Source: Halocafeteria seosinensis
Lineage: Eukaryota; Sar; Bigyra; Bicosoecida
DNA length: 10,649 nucleotides
Direction of reading: 5' to 3'
Assembly (NCBI GenBank): GCA_001687465.1
Contig: LVLI01000380.1
Span: 1 to 10,649 of the forward strand
In this document: one piece after another, positions 1-6,395 of the stretch
Layout: each line of letters opens with the position of its first letter
How positions within the stretch are numbered: the stretch's first letter is position 1
Translations under genes and position numbers: made by a program
Notes under the pieces: model-generated
Database searches by the model: none
The model's input: only the letters and a program-made list of their open reading frames with translations
What the model was told of the DNA's origin: nothing

Positions 1-28
1 TATTAATATATTTGCTTATATATTAATA
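1..28. repeat. AT-rich inverted repeat (hairpin)
   Basis: An 11-bp perfect inverted repeat: bases 1-11 pair with 18-28 around a 6-base loop (TTGCTT). It is almost pure A/T and begins at the window edge, so the stem could extend further left. It lies upstream of the first ORF of the virus-like element. A transcript-end hairpin for a gene to the left is possible, but palindromes of this kind are common by chance in sequence this AT-rich. The rest of 1-123 holds no supportable gene. Confidence 0.4.
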
Positions 29-123
29 CTTTATTTTTCTAAATGTAATTGATTCCATCACGGGTTTGAGCTAAAACCATTTCTAAGTTAAAAATTAATC
101 TATTTAGTATAATAGATAAACTA

Positions 124-258
124 ATGAGTCTTCATCAAAAGTTCTTGCCGAGCAAGCCCACAAGCGGGGGAAAAGTAGGTGAAACTGCTAAAAAGGTTGG
201 TGGTGTTATTAATACAGTTAACAAACTAGGACAGGTCGCCAACCAGTTTAAGAACTAA
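124..258 (+). CDS. Possible small 44-residue basic/amphipathic protein
   Basis: This is a 44-codon ORF, ATG 124 to TAA 256-258, too short for normal ORF calling. I do not recognise it by name. The product starts MSLHQKFLPSKP, then has a Gly/Lys-rich stretch (SGGKVGETAKKVGG) and a likely amphipathic helix (VINTVNKLGQVANQFKN). It has about seven Lys and no Asp, with one Glu, so it is clearly basic. There is no signal peptide or long membrane segment. It ends 34 bases before the polymerase ORF, on the same strand, and an A/T-rich TATAATAG element (108-115) precedes it at the place where similar motifs precede the other element genes. Polintons and related viruses often carry very small basic or amphipathic core or capsid-associated proteins, so such a role is conceivable. 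That is inference from size, charge and position, not homology. A chance ORF remains possible. Confidence 0.45.
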   Translation: MSLHQKFLPSKPTSGGKVGETAKKVGGVINTVNKLGQVANQFKN

Positions 259-292
259 ACGAAAAATTGAAATTGTTACAGAGAATATAAAG

Positions 293-3200
293 ATGAATCA
301 AGAATTTAAAAATCTTCAAGACCAAGTCCGTGAATTAAAAACCCTAGGTCTAACCAGAATTAACCTCAATTCTAAAAAGAATAAACTTCGTCAAGAACTA
401 AACGAGAAAAAGCCTCTTCTCCGCGGGGTTCCGGAGAAATTTATTGATACCATCAAAAAAGCAAACCGTAATGAGTTAAAAAATCGTTTAAATCAATTGA
501 AAAACAAAGGAATTAGCCGTGTCCGTCTGACTGCTCCTTCAGAAGATATTCGCTCTGAATTAATCCGAAAATTTTCGGTTAATCGTGCCTTGAATCGTCA
601 AGGAACTGGTGTTCAGGGTTTAAGTCGTCAAGCTCTACAAAATCGTCTTAGACAATTTCCTAGACCCTCTAACAGTCGTGAGCTAAACAAACTTCAGCAA
701 GAAAACCCTAACCAAATACTCCGCAAAGTTAAGTTAACTGAAAAAACTGAGAATCTACGACGTGAATTAACTAGAATTATTCTTCGTCAACAAGATAGAG
801 CTAATGTAGCCCAAAGGGTTCAGGCTCAACAAGAATTAGCAGAAACCGATTATACTGTAAAAGTTGAAGAGCGAAAACGATTTAAAAATGTAGACTTAGG
901 CTTAAAGGTTACGACTGAACCTTTAATCGGGGACTCTAAGAAATTCTTAAACGTGGTTCGCTCAAAAGTTGTTGATGAAGTCAAAAAATTTCAAGAAAAG
1001 AAACAAAATATAAAAATTCAAATGGCTCTAGATGCCTTCTTTTATAATGTGGCAAGTCCAACAACCTCAAGCGGGACTCCTTTTCTATTGAACACTTCTA
1101 GAAAAGAAAATGCTAAACCTATCTTTAACGCAAATGAGGTTGAAGATACTGTTCGTGAACTAGAGAATACCATTCTTTTAATAGAAGATGAATTACTTGA
1201 TGGTGGCTCGCAATGGGTTCTTGAATGGGTAGATAACCTTCAAATAAATTTAATTGCTTTCACTCCTATGAAGGGGCGTGATGGTGATGATGTGGCTCTT
1301 CCTCAATGTTTAAAAAAGAATCGTGGATTGTTAAATCCTACCGGAGTTAAGGACGGAAAATGTGGTTTATACTCCATCTTAATGTCGCTCTTTTACGAGC
1401 AAGTCAGTAAAGGACATCGTTCTAAAGCCTCTGTCTATAAAAAGTTTGAAAACCAAATTATCCTTTCTGATAAAAAGTTTGAGGTAAACTTTCCTCTTCA
1501 GTGTCCAAGAGATATTGAACGATTAGAAATTTTAAACCCTTGGTTGTCTATAAATGTCTTTACTCCAGTATTAGAGGAACAAACTGAAAACAATATGCGC
1601 ACACGTGAAAGACTTGAAGAAGACTTCCTTCGTTTATCTACTCTCAACCCAGTGAGAATTACTAAACATCAAAACCGACAACACGTTAATCTTTTACTCT
1701 ATGAAAACGAAAGGGAAAATATTTATCATTATTGTTGTATTAAATCTCTTAGTTCTCTGCTAGGTGCTAACGGTAATCACGCTAGAGTTTATTGTAGCAA
1801 TTGCCTACAGTCGTTTGAAAATGAAACAGCTCTTCAAGAACATCAACAAGATAGTTGTCTTAAAAATCCAAGTGCTAGACCTATTATGCCTAAAAAGGGT
1901 GAACATTATTTAAAGTTCACCAATTTTCACAAACAATTAAGACTTCCTTTTGCTATTTACTCTGATATTGAAAGCAGTTTAGTGGAGTGTTATAAACAAA
2001 AAGGTGACAACCCGCAAAACATTCTGACACACGAACACATCCCAAACAGTATTAACGCCGTATTGGTCTCTGTTCTTCCAGAATTTAATGAACAAGTGGT
2101 TTTCTACTCCGATACTGAAGGTGACTGTATCATCAAATATATTAATTGGTTGGTTGAGAAAGAACAAGAACTAAAAGATATTGTCTTTAACCGATATGTC
2201 CCTCTACAAATGAGTGAAGAAGACGAAGAACATTTCTTTAACGCTACCCACTGCTACATTTGTCATAAACCGCTTGAAACAAATCCACATCGTGATCACT
2301 GTCACTTGACCGGACAGTATAGAGGAGCTACTCACGCAGGTTGTAATCTAAATAAAAAGTATAAAGATAGGTTTATTATTCCGGTTATCTTCCATAATTT
2401 GAAAGGGTATGACAGTCATCTATTAATTAAGCAGTTAGTTGATTATTCTAAAACAAACAACCGAAAATTTAATGCTTTACCTCAAAATGTTGAAAAATTT
2501 ATTACCTTTGGTCTCGGTCGTTTCAGATTTGTTGATTCTTTTGCGTTTATGGGTTCCTCTATCAAAAATTTAGTCGACAACTTAAAAACCAAAAACGATG
2601 AAAGCTTATTTGCTAACTTTAATTCTTATTTCTCTGACCATAGTCAAGAAAATATTGAACTACTTCGTCAAAAAGGTGTCTACCCTTATACGTGGTCAAA
2701 TGGTGATCCTGAAAGAATGAACTATAACGCTTTGCCTCCTAAGAATGCTTTCTACAATGATTTAGAAGAGGAAGAAATCAGTGATGAAGATTATGAACAC
2801 GCACAAAAAGTTTGGGATAGATTTGGTTGTCAAACCTTCAAAGATTATCACGAACTCTACTTAATGAGCGATACTTTACTACTCGCTGATGTTTTTGAAG
2901 AATTCCGTAATCTATGTATGAAAAATTATCAATTAGACCCTTGCTGGTATCTGACCGCACCCGCTTTATCTTGGGACGCTTTCTTGCTCAACATTAGCGG
3001 TAAATACAATATAGAACTGTTTCACGAAGGGCAATACGAAATGTTGACGTTTGCCGAAGACGGAAAACGTGGTGGTGTAAGTATGATTAGCACGAAACGA
3101 TATGCTAAAGCTAATAACCCCTATATACCAGAAACCTATAACCCAGAAGAAAATACAAGTTATCTTTATTATGTGGATGCGAATAATCTCTATGGTTGGG

Positions 3201-4453
3201 GTATGGTTCAAAAGCTACCTGCTGGAGGGTATGCTTGGGAGAATCCAGAAGAATTTAATAAAAACTTTATCCTAAACTATGATAAGAATTCTTCACGAGG
3301 CTATTTCTTAAAAGTTAAGCTGAGATATCCGAAAGAACTTCACGATCTACATAATGATTTTCCTCTGGCTCCCGAAAATACTAAAGGTGAATATAGCCCG
3401 CATATGAAAAATATAGCCGAAATCTTAGGTGATAAAAAGAATGGAAATGATAATAAACTTATTCCTAATTTGTATGATAAGGATAAATATGTTGTTCATA
3501 TCCGTAACCTCCAATTCTATCTTGAGCAAGGTATGGAGTTAGAAAAAGTTTATAGCGTTCTCGGCTTTCGTCAGGAACCCTTTATGAAAGATTACATTGA
3601 GCTCAATAGTCAACTAAGAATGAAAGCTAAGGATGATTTTGAGAAAAACTTATTTAAACTGATGAACAACAGTATTTTTGGTAAGACTATGGAAAATGTT
3701 CGAGGTTATAGCAATATTAAGGTCTGTACCAGTGAAGAATACCATCAAAAGCTAACCAAAAAACCAACCTATAAGCAGAGTTATATTATTGAAGATGATA
3801 AATTGGTGCTACTGGATATGAATAAAGAAACCATCAAATTTGACAAACCTATCTTAATCGGTAGTTCTATTTTAGATTTAAGCAAATTGCTGATGCAGGA
3901 CTTTCACTATAATTTTATTAAACCAATGTATGGAAATAATGCCAATCTCTGTTTTAGTGATACCGATTCATTCTGTTATCATATTCAGACCAAAGACTTA
4001 TACAAGGAAATTGAACCCTATAAAAATTCACATTTTGATTTTTCAGATTATCCCAAAGACCACTTCCTTTATTCGACTCAGAATAAAAAGAAAGTCGGGT
4101 TTATGAAAGATGAAACGAATAGTGTTCCTATGTCTGAGTTCTGCGGTTTGAGAGCTAAGCTTTATAGTTTCTTAACTCGGGATGAAGAAAACGAGAAAAA
4201 GGCTAAGGGTGTTAAGAAAGCTGTTGTACGCAAGCAAATTAGACATCAAGATTATGTGCGTAGTATTTTCGGGACAACTGCCGAAGAAATTCAGAAGACG
4301 GTTAAGTTTAAGCAAATCAGCAGTTTCCACCATAGCGTCTATACCCATCAAGCTGTAAAATCGGCTCTATCTCCTCTGGATGATAAACGCTACGTTCTTG
4401 AGAATGGTGTTGACACTTTAGCTCTTGGACACTATAAGACTCTTGAGAACTAA
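293..4453 (+). CDS. polB: Protein-primed family B DNA polymerase, Polinton/Maverick type
   Basis: This 1386-residue replicative DNA polymerase should copy a linear element from a protein-primed end. Residues 1-170 are basic and helical, with a motif repeated three times. Residues 340-530 hold the region I associate with Polinton polymerases: KDGKCGLYSILMSL (about 353-366), IKSLSSLLG, and a C2HC zinc finger (C501, C504, H517, C522). The exonuclease domain follows: Exo I YSDIES (D558, E560), Exo II HNLKGYD (701-707), Exo III YLMSD (856-860). A zinc module resembling endonuclease VII (C654, C657, D668-H671, C684, N685) sits between Exo I and Exo II. Polymerase motifs are intact: A, DANNLYG (962-968); B, KLMNNSIFGK (1122-1131); C, SDTDS (D1223, D1225). 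The frame is unbroken, so the enzyme looks potentially active. The start at 293 follows a stop-rich gap, and only 18 bases separate the stop from the integrase gene. A separate terminal-protein domain is not obvious and may be the basic N-terminus. Confidence 0.93.
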   Translation: MNQEFKNLQDQVRELKTLGLTRINLNSKKNKLRQELNEKKPLLRGVPEKFIDTIKKANRNELKNRLNQLKNKGISRVRLTAPSEDIRSELIRKFSVNRALNRQGTGVQGLSRQALQNRLRQFPRPSNSRELNKLQQENPNQILRKVKLTEKTENLRRELTRIILRQQDRANVAQRVQAQQELAETDYTVKVEERKRFKNVDLGLKVTTEPLIGDSKKFLNVVRSKVVDEVKKFQEKKQNIKIQMALDAFFYNVASPTTSSGTPFLLNTSRKENAKPIFNANEVEDTVRELENTILLIEDELLDGGSQWVLEWVDNLQINLIAFTPMKGRDGDDVALPQCLKKNRGLLNPTGVKDGKCGLYSILMSLFYEQVSKGHRSKASVYKKFENQIILSDKKFEVNFPLQCPRDIERLEILNPWLSINVFTPVLEEQTENNMRTRERLEEDFLRLSTLNPVRITKHQNRQHVNLLLYENERENIYHYCCIKSLSSLLGANGNHARVYCSNCLQSFENETALQEHQQDSCLKNPSARPIMPKKGEHYLKFTNFHKQLRLPFAIYSDIESSLVECYKQKGDNPQNILTHEHIPNSINAVLVSVLPEFNEQVVFYSDTEGDCIIKYINWLVEKEQELKDIVFNRYVPLQMSEEDEEHFFNATHCYICHKPLETNPHRDHCHLTGQYRGATHAGCNLNKKYKDRFIIPVIFHNLKGYDSHLLIKQLVDYSKTNNRKFNALPQNVEKFITFGLGRFRFVDSFAFMGSSIKNLVDNLKTKNDESLFANFNSYFSDHSQENIELLRQKGVYPYTWSNGDPERMNYNALPPKNAFYNDLEEEEISDEDYEHAQKVWDRFGCQTFKDYHELYLMSDTLLLADVFEEFRNLCMKNYQLDPCWYLTAPALSWDAFLLNISGKYNIELFHEGQYEMLTFAEDGKRGGVSMISTKRYAKANNPYIPETYNPEENTSYLYYVDANNLYGWGMVQKLPAGGYAWENPEEFNKNFILNYDKNSSRGYFLKVKLRYPKELHDLHNDFPLAPENTKGEYSPHMKNIAEILGDKKNGNDNKLIPNLYDKDKYVVHIRNLQFYLEQGMELEKVYSVLGFRQEPFMKDYIELNSQLRMKAKDDFEKNLFKLMNNSIFGKTMENVRGYSNIKVCTSEEYHQKLTKKPTYKQSYIIEDDKLVLLDMNKETIKFDKPILIGSSILDLSKLLMQDFHYNFIKPMYGNNANLCFSDTDSFCYHIQTKDLYKEIEPYKNSHFDFSDYPKDHFLYSTQNKKKVGFMKDETNSVPMSEFCGLRAKLYSFLTRDEENEKKAKGVKKAVVRKQIRHQDYVRSIFGTTAEEIQKTVKFKQISSFHHSVYTHQAVKSALSPLDDKRYVLENGVDTLALGHYKTLEN

Positions 4454-4454
4454 G

Positions 4455-4471
4455 TTATACAATATAGAAAA
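4455..4471 (+). promoter_or_regulatory. Putative element promoter motif before integrase
   Basis: The 18-base gap between polymerase and integrase contains TTATAC, two bases, then TATAG, followed by AAAA and the ATG. Nearly the same arrangement (TTATAT, three bases, TATAG, TAAAA, ATG) precedes the 5516 ORF. Looser relatives, TATAATAG at 108-115 and TATAAAG at 286-292, precede the other two starts. This could be a short virus-type promoter giving a nearly leaderless mRNA. AT bias makes chance matches easy. Confidence 0.4.
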
Positions 4472-5461
4472 ATGTCTAGTCGTAGACAAGCCGATCCAGA
4501 AGTTCGTCAATTAACCAAGGAACTATTCAAAGGCGTAAAACGTAAATTCCCGAGACGAAAAGTCATCTCCGGAGGCTTACATAATATCATTGCTTTAGAT
4601 TTGCTCGATATGTCGGATGTGAAAGATAATAACCGAGGTTTCCGATTCATTCTGAACGCTATTGAGCTTCATAGTCGGTTTGCTTTCGCTCTACCCTTGA
4701 AAACAAAACAAGGTTCTGAGATGGTAGAGGTTTTAAAGCAATTGTTAAAGAAAGTCAAGCAAAAACCTAATTTTATTTGGGTAGATAAAGGAAGTGAATT
4801 TTTTAATCAACAAGTTCTCAATTTTCTGGAAGATGAAGGAATTCAAATCTACAATACAACCGGACGCACCAAGAATTCTATTGTAGAACGCTTTAACCGT
4901 ACTCTTCGGGAGAAAATGGAAGAAGAATTTTCAAATCAACGAGACTTTAATTGGTTAGATGTTTTGCCAGAACTAGTGAAAGAGTACAATACTACAGTTC
5001 ATTCTACCGTCGGAGCAAAACCGAAAGACGTTTACAAAGGAAAAGCCAGAGCTAACCCCATTAATATTTTTCCTGAAGACCTTGAGAAGAAGAAAAAGAG
5101 AAAACCTAAGTTTAAAGAAGGTGATAGAGTACGCAAAATAAAGAAGAAGAATATTTTTGAGAAAGGAACTCGCGTAAAGTGGAGTGAAGAGATATTTGAA
5201 ATCTCAGAAGTCAAGCGAACAGACCCCATAACTTATAAGCTACAAGATTTAGATGGACAACGCGTTGAAGGTACCTTCCACGAACCAGAACTGCAGAAGA
5301 CAAATCAACAAGAATTTCTGGTCGAGAAGGTACTTGAACGTAGAAAAATAAATGGCAAACGATTCGCTCTGATTAAGTGGGTGGGATTTCCGGAAAAGTT
5401 TAATCAGTGGATTCCTGAGAAAGATGTTAGGAATATTCAATCATCAACTAATAATTTGTAA
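4472..5461 (+). CDS. int: Polinton-type rve integrase with C-terminal chromodomain
   Basis: This 329-residue retroviral-type DDE integrase would join the element's ends to host DNA. The catalytic core spans about residues 38-190: first Asp in ALDLLDM (D43), second in WVDKGSEF (D105), Glu in NSIVERFNRTL (E139), then the usual YNTTVHSTVGAKP segment. D105 and E139 are separated by 33 residues rather than the 35 typical of retroviral integrases, because the loop before TKNS is short. No HHCC zinc-binding domain is visible at the N-terminus; the protein starts directly with a basic lead. Residues 213-276 look like the SH3-like domain found after the core in chromo-integrases. Residues 281-320 are a chromodomain (VEKVLERRKINGKRFALIKW, then W313). 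Chromodomains bind methylated histone tails, which would suit insertion into subtelomeric heterochromatin; that targeting is inference. It follows the polymerase gene on the same strand after 18 bases. All catalytic residues are present and the frame is intact. Confidence 0.92.
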   Translation: MSSRRQADPEVRQLTKELFKGVKRKFPRRKVISGGLHNIIALDLLDMSDVKDNNRGFRFILNAIELHSRFAFALPLKTKQGSEMVEVLKQLLKKVKQKPNFIWVDKGSEFFNQQVLNFLEDEGIQIYNTTGRTKNSIVERFNRTLREKMEEEFSNQRDFNWLDVLPELVKEYNTTVHSTVGAKPKDVYKGKARANPINIFPEDLEKKKKRKPKFKEGDRVRKIKKKNIFEKGTRVKWSEEIFEISEVKRTDPITYKLQDLDGQRVEGTFHEPELQKTNQQEFLVEKVLERRKINGKRFALIKWVGFPEKFNQWIPEKDVRNIQSSTNNL

Positions 5462-5496
5462 CAATCGTTTAAAAATTAATTTAGAGCTAATTTAAC

Positions 5497-5515
5497 TTAT
5501 ATTGTTATAGTAAAA
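5497..5515 (+). promoter_or_regulatory. Putative element promoter motif before the NUMOD4-like gene
   Basis: TTATAT at 5497-5502 and TATAG at 5506-5510, then TAAAA and the ATG at 5516. It is the closest match to the motif in front of the integrase gene, with TATAG at almost the same distance from the start (5 versus 4 bases). The intergenic space to its left (5462-5496) has only a weak 6-bp A/T inverted repeat (5473-5478 with 5488-5493). Confidence 0.4.
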
Positions 5516-6076
5516 ATGAAAAGGTATAAAGGTGTTCGTTGGGCTCCCGTAAGAAATCAATCAAATTATTCAGTATCTGAAAAAGGTGATGTTTACAACC
5601 ATAAATCTGGTCGGTATCAAAAAATAAATAATAATAATAACGTTCCATCAGTAAGCATAAACAGTAGAACAGAAGATTTAAGACGAGTAATTTATTATAG
5701 CTTTCATCCTATGGTTGATAATGAAAAATATGTTGTACGAAAACTTAATACAGAAAAAAACATTGAACTACATAATTTAGCTTTATATTCACCACCTATA
5801 AATTCAGCTAGTGGAACTTATCCAAAAGCGGTTCGGGTGAATTTTCAAAATAGAATCGGTGGGGATGAAGTTAGATTTGTTCCAGAAAGGGATGACCATA
5901 TCAAAAGAAAAGAAGCAGAGGAAAGAGAAAAGAGGGAACGGGAGGAAGAAAGAAAGGAAAAAGAAAAACAAGATTGTATACGTCGTCTTAAAGAAATTGA
6001 TAGAGAAAGAAAAAGAAACCCAGATTATTCAGCTTCAATATTTAGAGAAAATAAATTTCATACATATAAAAAGTAA
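5516..6076 (+). CDS. NUMOD4/HNH-like protein lacking the catalytic histidines, with charged coiled-coil tail
   Basis: This is a 186-residue protein. Residues about 7-32 (RWAPVRNQSNYSVSEKGDVY and following) match the pattern of NUMOD4 motifs, a W-x-P-I/V turn followed by Y-x-V-S-x-x-G-x-V, which are DNA-recognition elements of HNH homing endonucleases. Residues about 55-92 keep the outline of the HNH part that follows (LRRVIYYSFHP, then LNTEKNIELHNLALYSP). However, the positions where I would expect the active-site His (VH and DHID in active enzymes) read LRR and VRKLN, so nuclease activity is doubtful. Residues about 128-172 are very rich in Glu, Lys and Arg and should form a coiled coil or single charged helix. 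The gene lies 54 bases after the integrase stop, preceded by the same type of A/T motif, and is the last gene before the composition break. A DNA-binding role for the element is plausible. The family match is by pattern recognition only. Confidence 0.7.
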   Translation: MKRYKGVRWAPVRNQSNYSVSEKGDVYNHKSGRYQKINNNNNVPSVSINSRTEDLRRVIYYSFHPMVDNEKYVVRKLNTEKNIELHNLALYSPPINSASGTYPKAVRVNFQNRIGGDEVRFVPERDDHIKRKEAEEREKREREEERKEKEKQDCIRRLKEIDRERKRNPDYSASIFRENKFHTYKK

Positions 6077-6100
6077 CGTTTCAGTTCATAAATTTTAACA

Positions 6101-6177
6101 TTAACTTTTGAGTGAAATTTTTAATGTGACATTTTGAATTAACTTTTGAATGTAATTTTAAATATAAAGTAACATTT
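6101..6177 (+). repeat. Imperfect direct repeat, possibly part of an element terminal repeat
   Basis: There are two tandem units of about 34-39 bases, 6101-6134 and 6139-6177. Each starts TTAACTTTTGA and ends with GTGACATTT or GTAACATTT. A partial third copy of the end (AAGTAACGTTT, 6071-6081) overlaps the stop of the preceding gene. The repeat lies between the last element gene and the composition break, where the right terminal repeat of a Polinton-like element would be expected. The matching inverted copy at the left end is outside the window, so this assignment is tentative. Confidence 0.55.
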
Positions 6178-6184
6178 GTATTTA

Positions 6185-6205
6185 AAAAATTATAATGGGG
6201 AGTTT
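6185..6205. other. Composition junction between AT-rich element and subtelomeric DNA
   Basis: Sequence to the left is strongly A/T-rich (AAAAAATTATAAT). From the GGGG at 6197-6200 onward it is of balanced composition and stays so to the telomere. The break falls between the last virus-like gene and the region that belongs to the telomere-proximal gene, so it is the best guess for the right boundary of the inserted element. No target-site duplication can be tested without the left end. An assembly join is the main alternative. Confidence 0.6.
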
Positions 6206-6210
6206 TCTCC

Positions 6211-6262
6211 TAGTTCCATAGGGAGCTGGGGAGTTATCCCTGTGAGTCTGGGGTTTGAATCC
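6211..6262 (+). other. Weak tRNA-like (pol III A-box/B-box) sequence
   Basis: TAGTTCCATAGG (6211-6222) resembles a tRNA A-box with a D-arm (GTTC paired with GAGC around a loop containing GG). GGTTTGAATCC (6252-6262) differs at one base from the B-box consensus, and the 29-base gap between them is normal. No good acceptor stem forms, the T-stem is poor, and the base before the putative anticodon is A instead of T. It is therefore not a functional tRNA. A tRNA relic, a SINE head or chance are all possible. Confidence 0.25.
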
Positions 6263-6269
6263 TGTATGA

Positions 6270-6395
6270 TGTGACAATGGCTCTATCTATACTACTCCCA
6301 TATGCAGAGAGTGCTCCCAAATCTTCTCTAGGGACAGTAATTCTCTTCGCACACACCTGCAACGTGAACATAAGGTAAAAATTTCTAGGAATGAG
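6270..6395 (+). other. In-frame 5' coding extension of the telomeric helicase: first C2H2 zinc finger without an ATG
   Basis: The helicase reading frame is open upstream of its first ATG (6396) back to a TGA at 6267-6269. The extension reads like protein: SIYTTPICRECSQIF, then SLRTHLQREH, a C2H2 finger (C-x2-C at 6303-6305 and 6312-6314; His codons further on). In the fungal OrsD-type N-terminal region, a first finger of the form Y-x-x-x-I-C-x-x-C ... H-x(3-4)-H precedes a second G-Y-x-C-x-x-C finger, which is what follows here. No in-frame ATG exists in this stretch. An ATG in strong context (ACAATGG, 6277-6279) lies in another frame, which stays open through 6370 before its stop. A one-base indel, a lost upstream exon or non-ATG initiation could explain this. 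Confidence 0.7.

Noticed and set aside
2-52. C-terminal end of a gene entering from the left (open frame from base 2 to a TGA at 50-52).
   Set aside because: Only 16 codons, and the encoded Ile/Leu/Tyr/Phe string is what AT-rich non-coding sequence gives; it also overlaps the hairpin.
1979-3211. Minus-strand ORFs opposite the polymerase.
   Set aside because: They overlap conserved exonuclease and polymerase motifs and are hydrophobic shadow translations without a recognisable family.
5859-6098. A 79-residue + strand ORF overlapping the NUMOD4-like gene.
   Set aside because: It lies mostly inside that gene in another frame and is a Lys/Glu/Arg-rich shadow of its purine-rich tail; no domain seen.
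6201-6272. A functional tRNA gene.
   Set aside because: No acceptor stem, a weak T-stem and no T before the anticodon; only the box motifs resemble a tRNA.
6242-6307. Possible 66-base intron (GTGAGT donor at 6242, CAG acceptor at 6305-6307) joining an upstream exon to the helicase.
   Set aside because: It would remove the first Cys of the conserved CxxC finger, and the upstream sequence has no ATG-led open frame; the ATG at 6195 meets a stop at 6219-6221.
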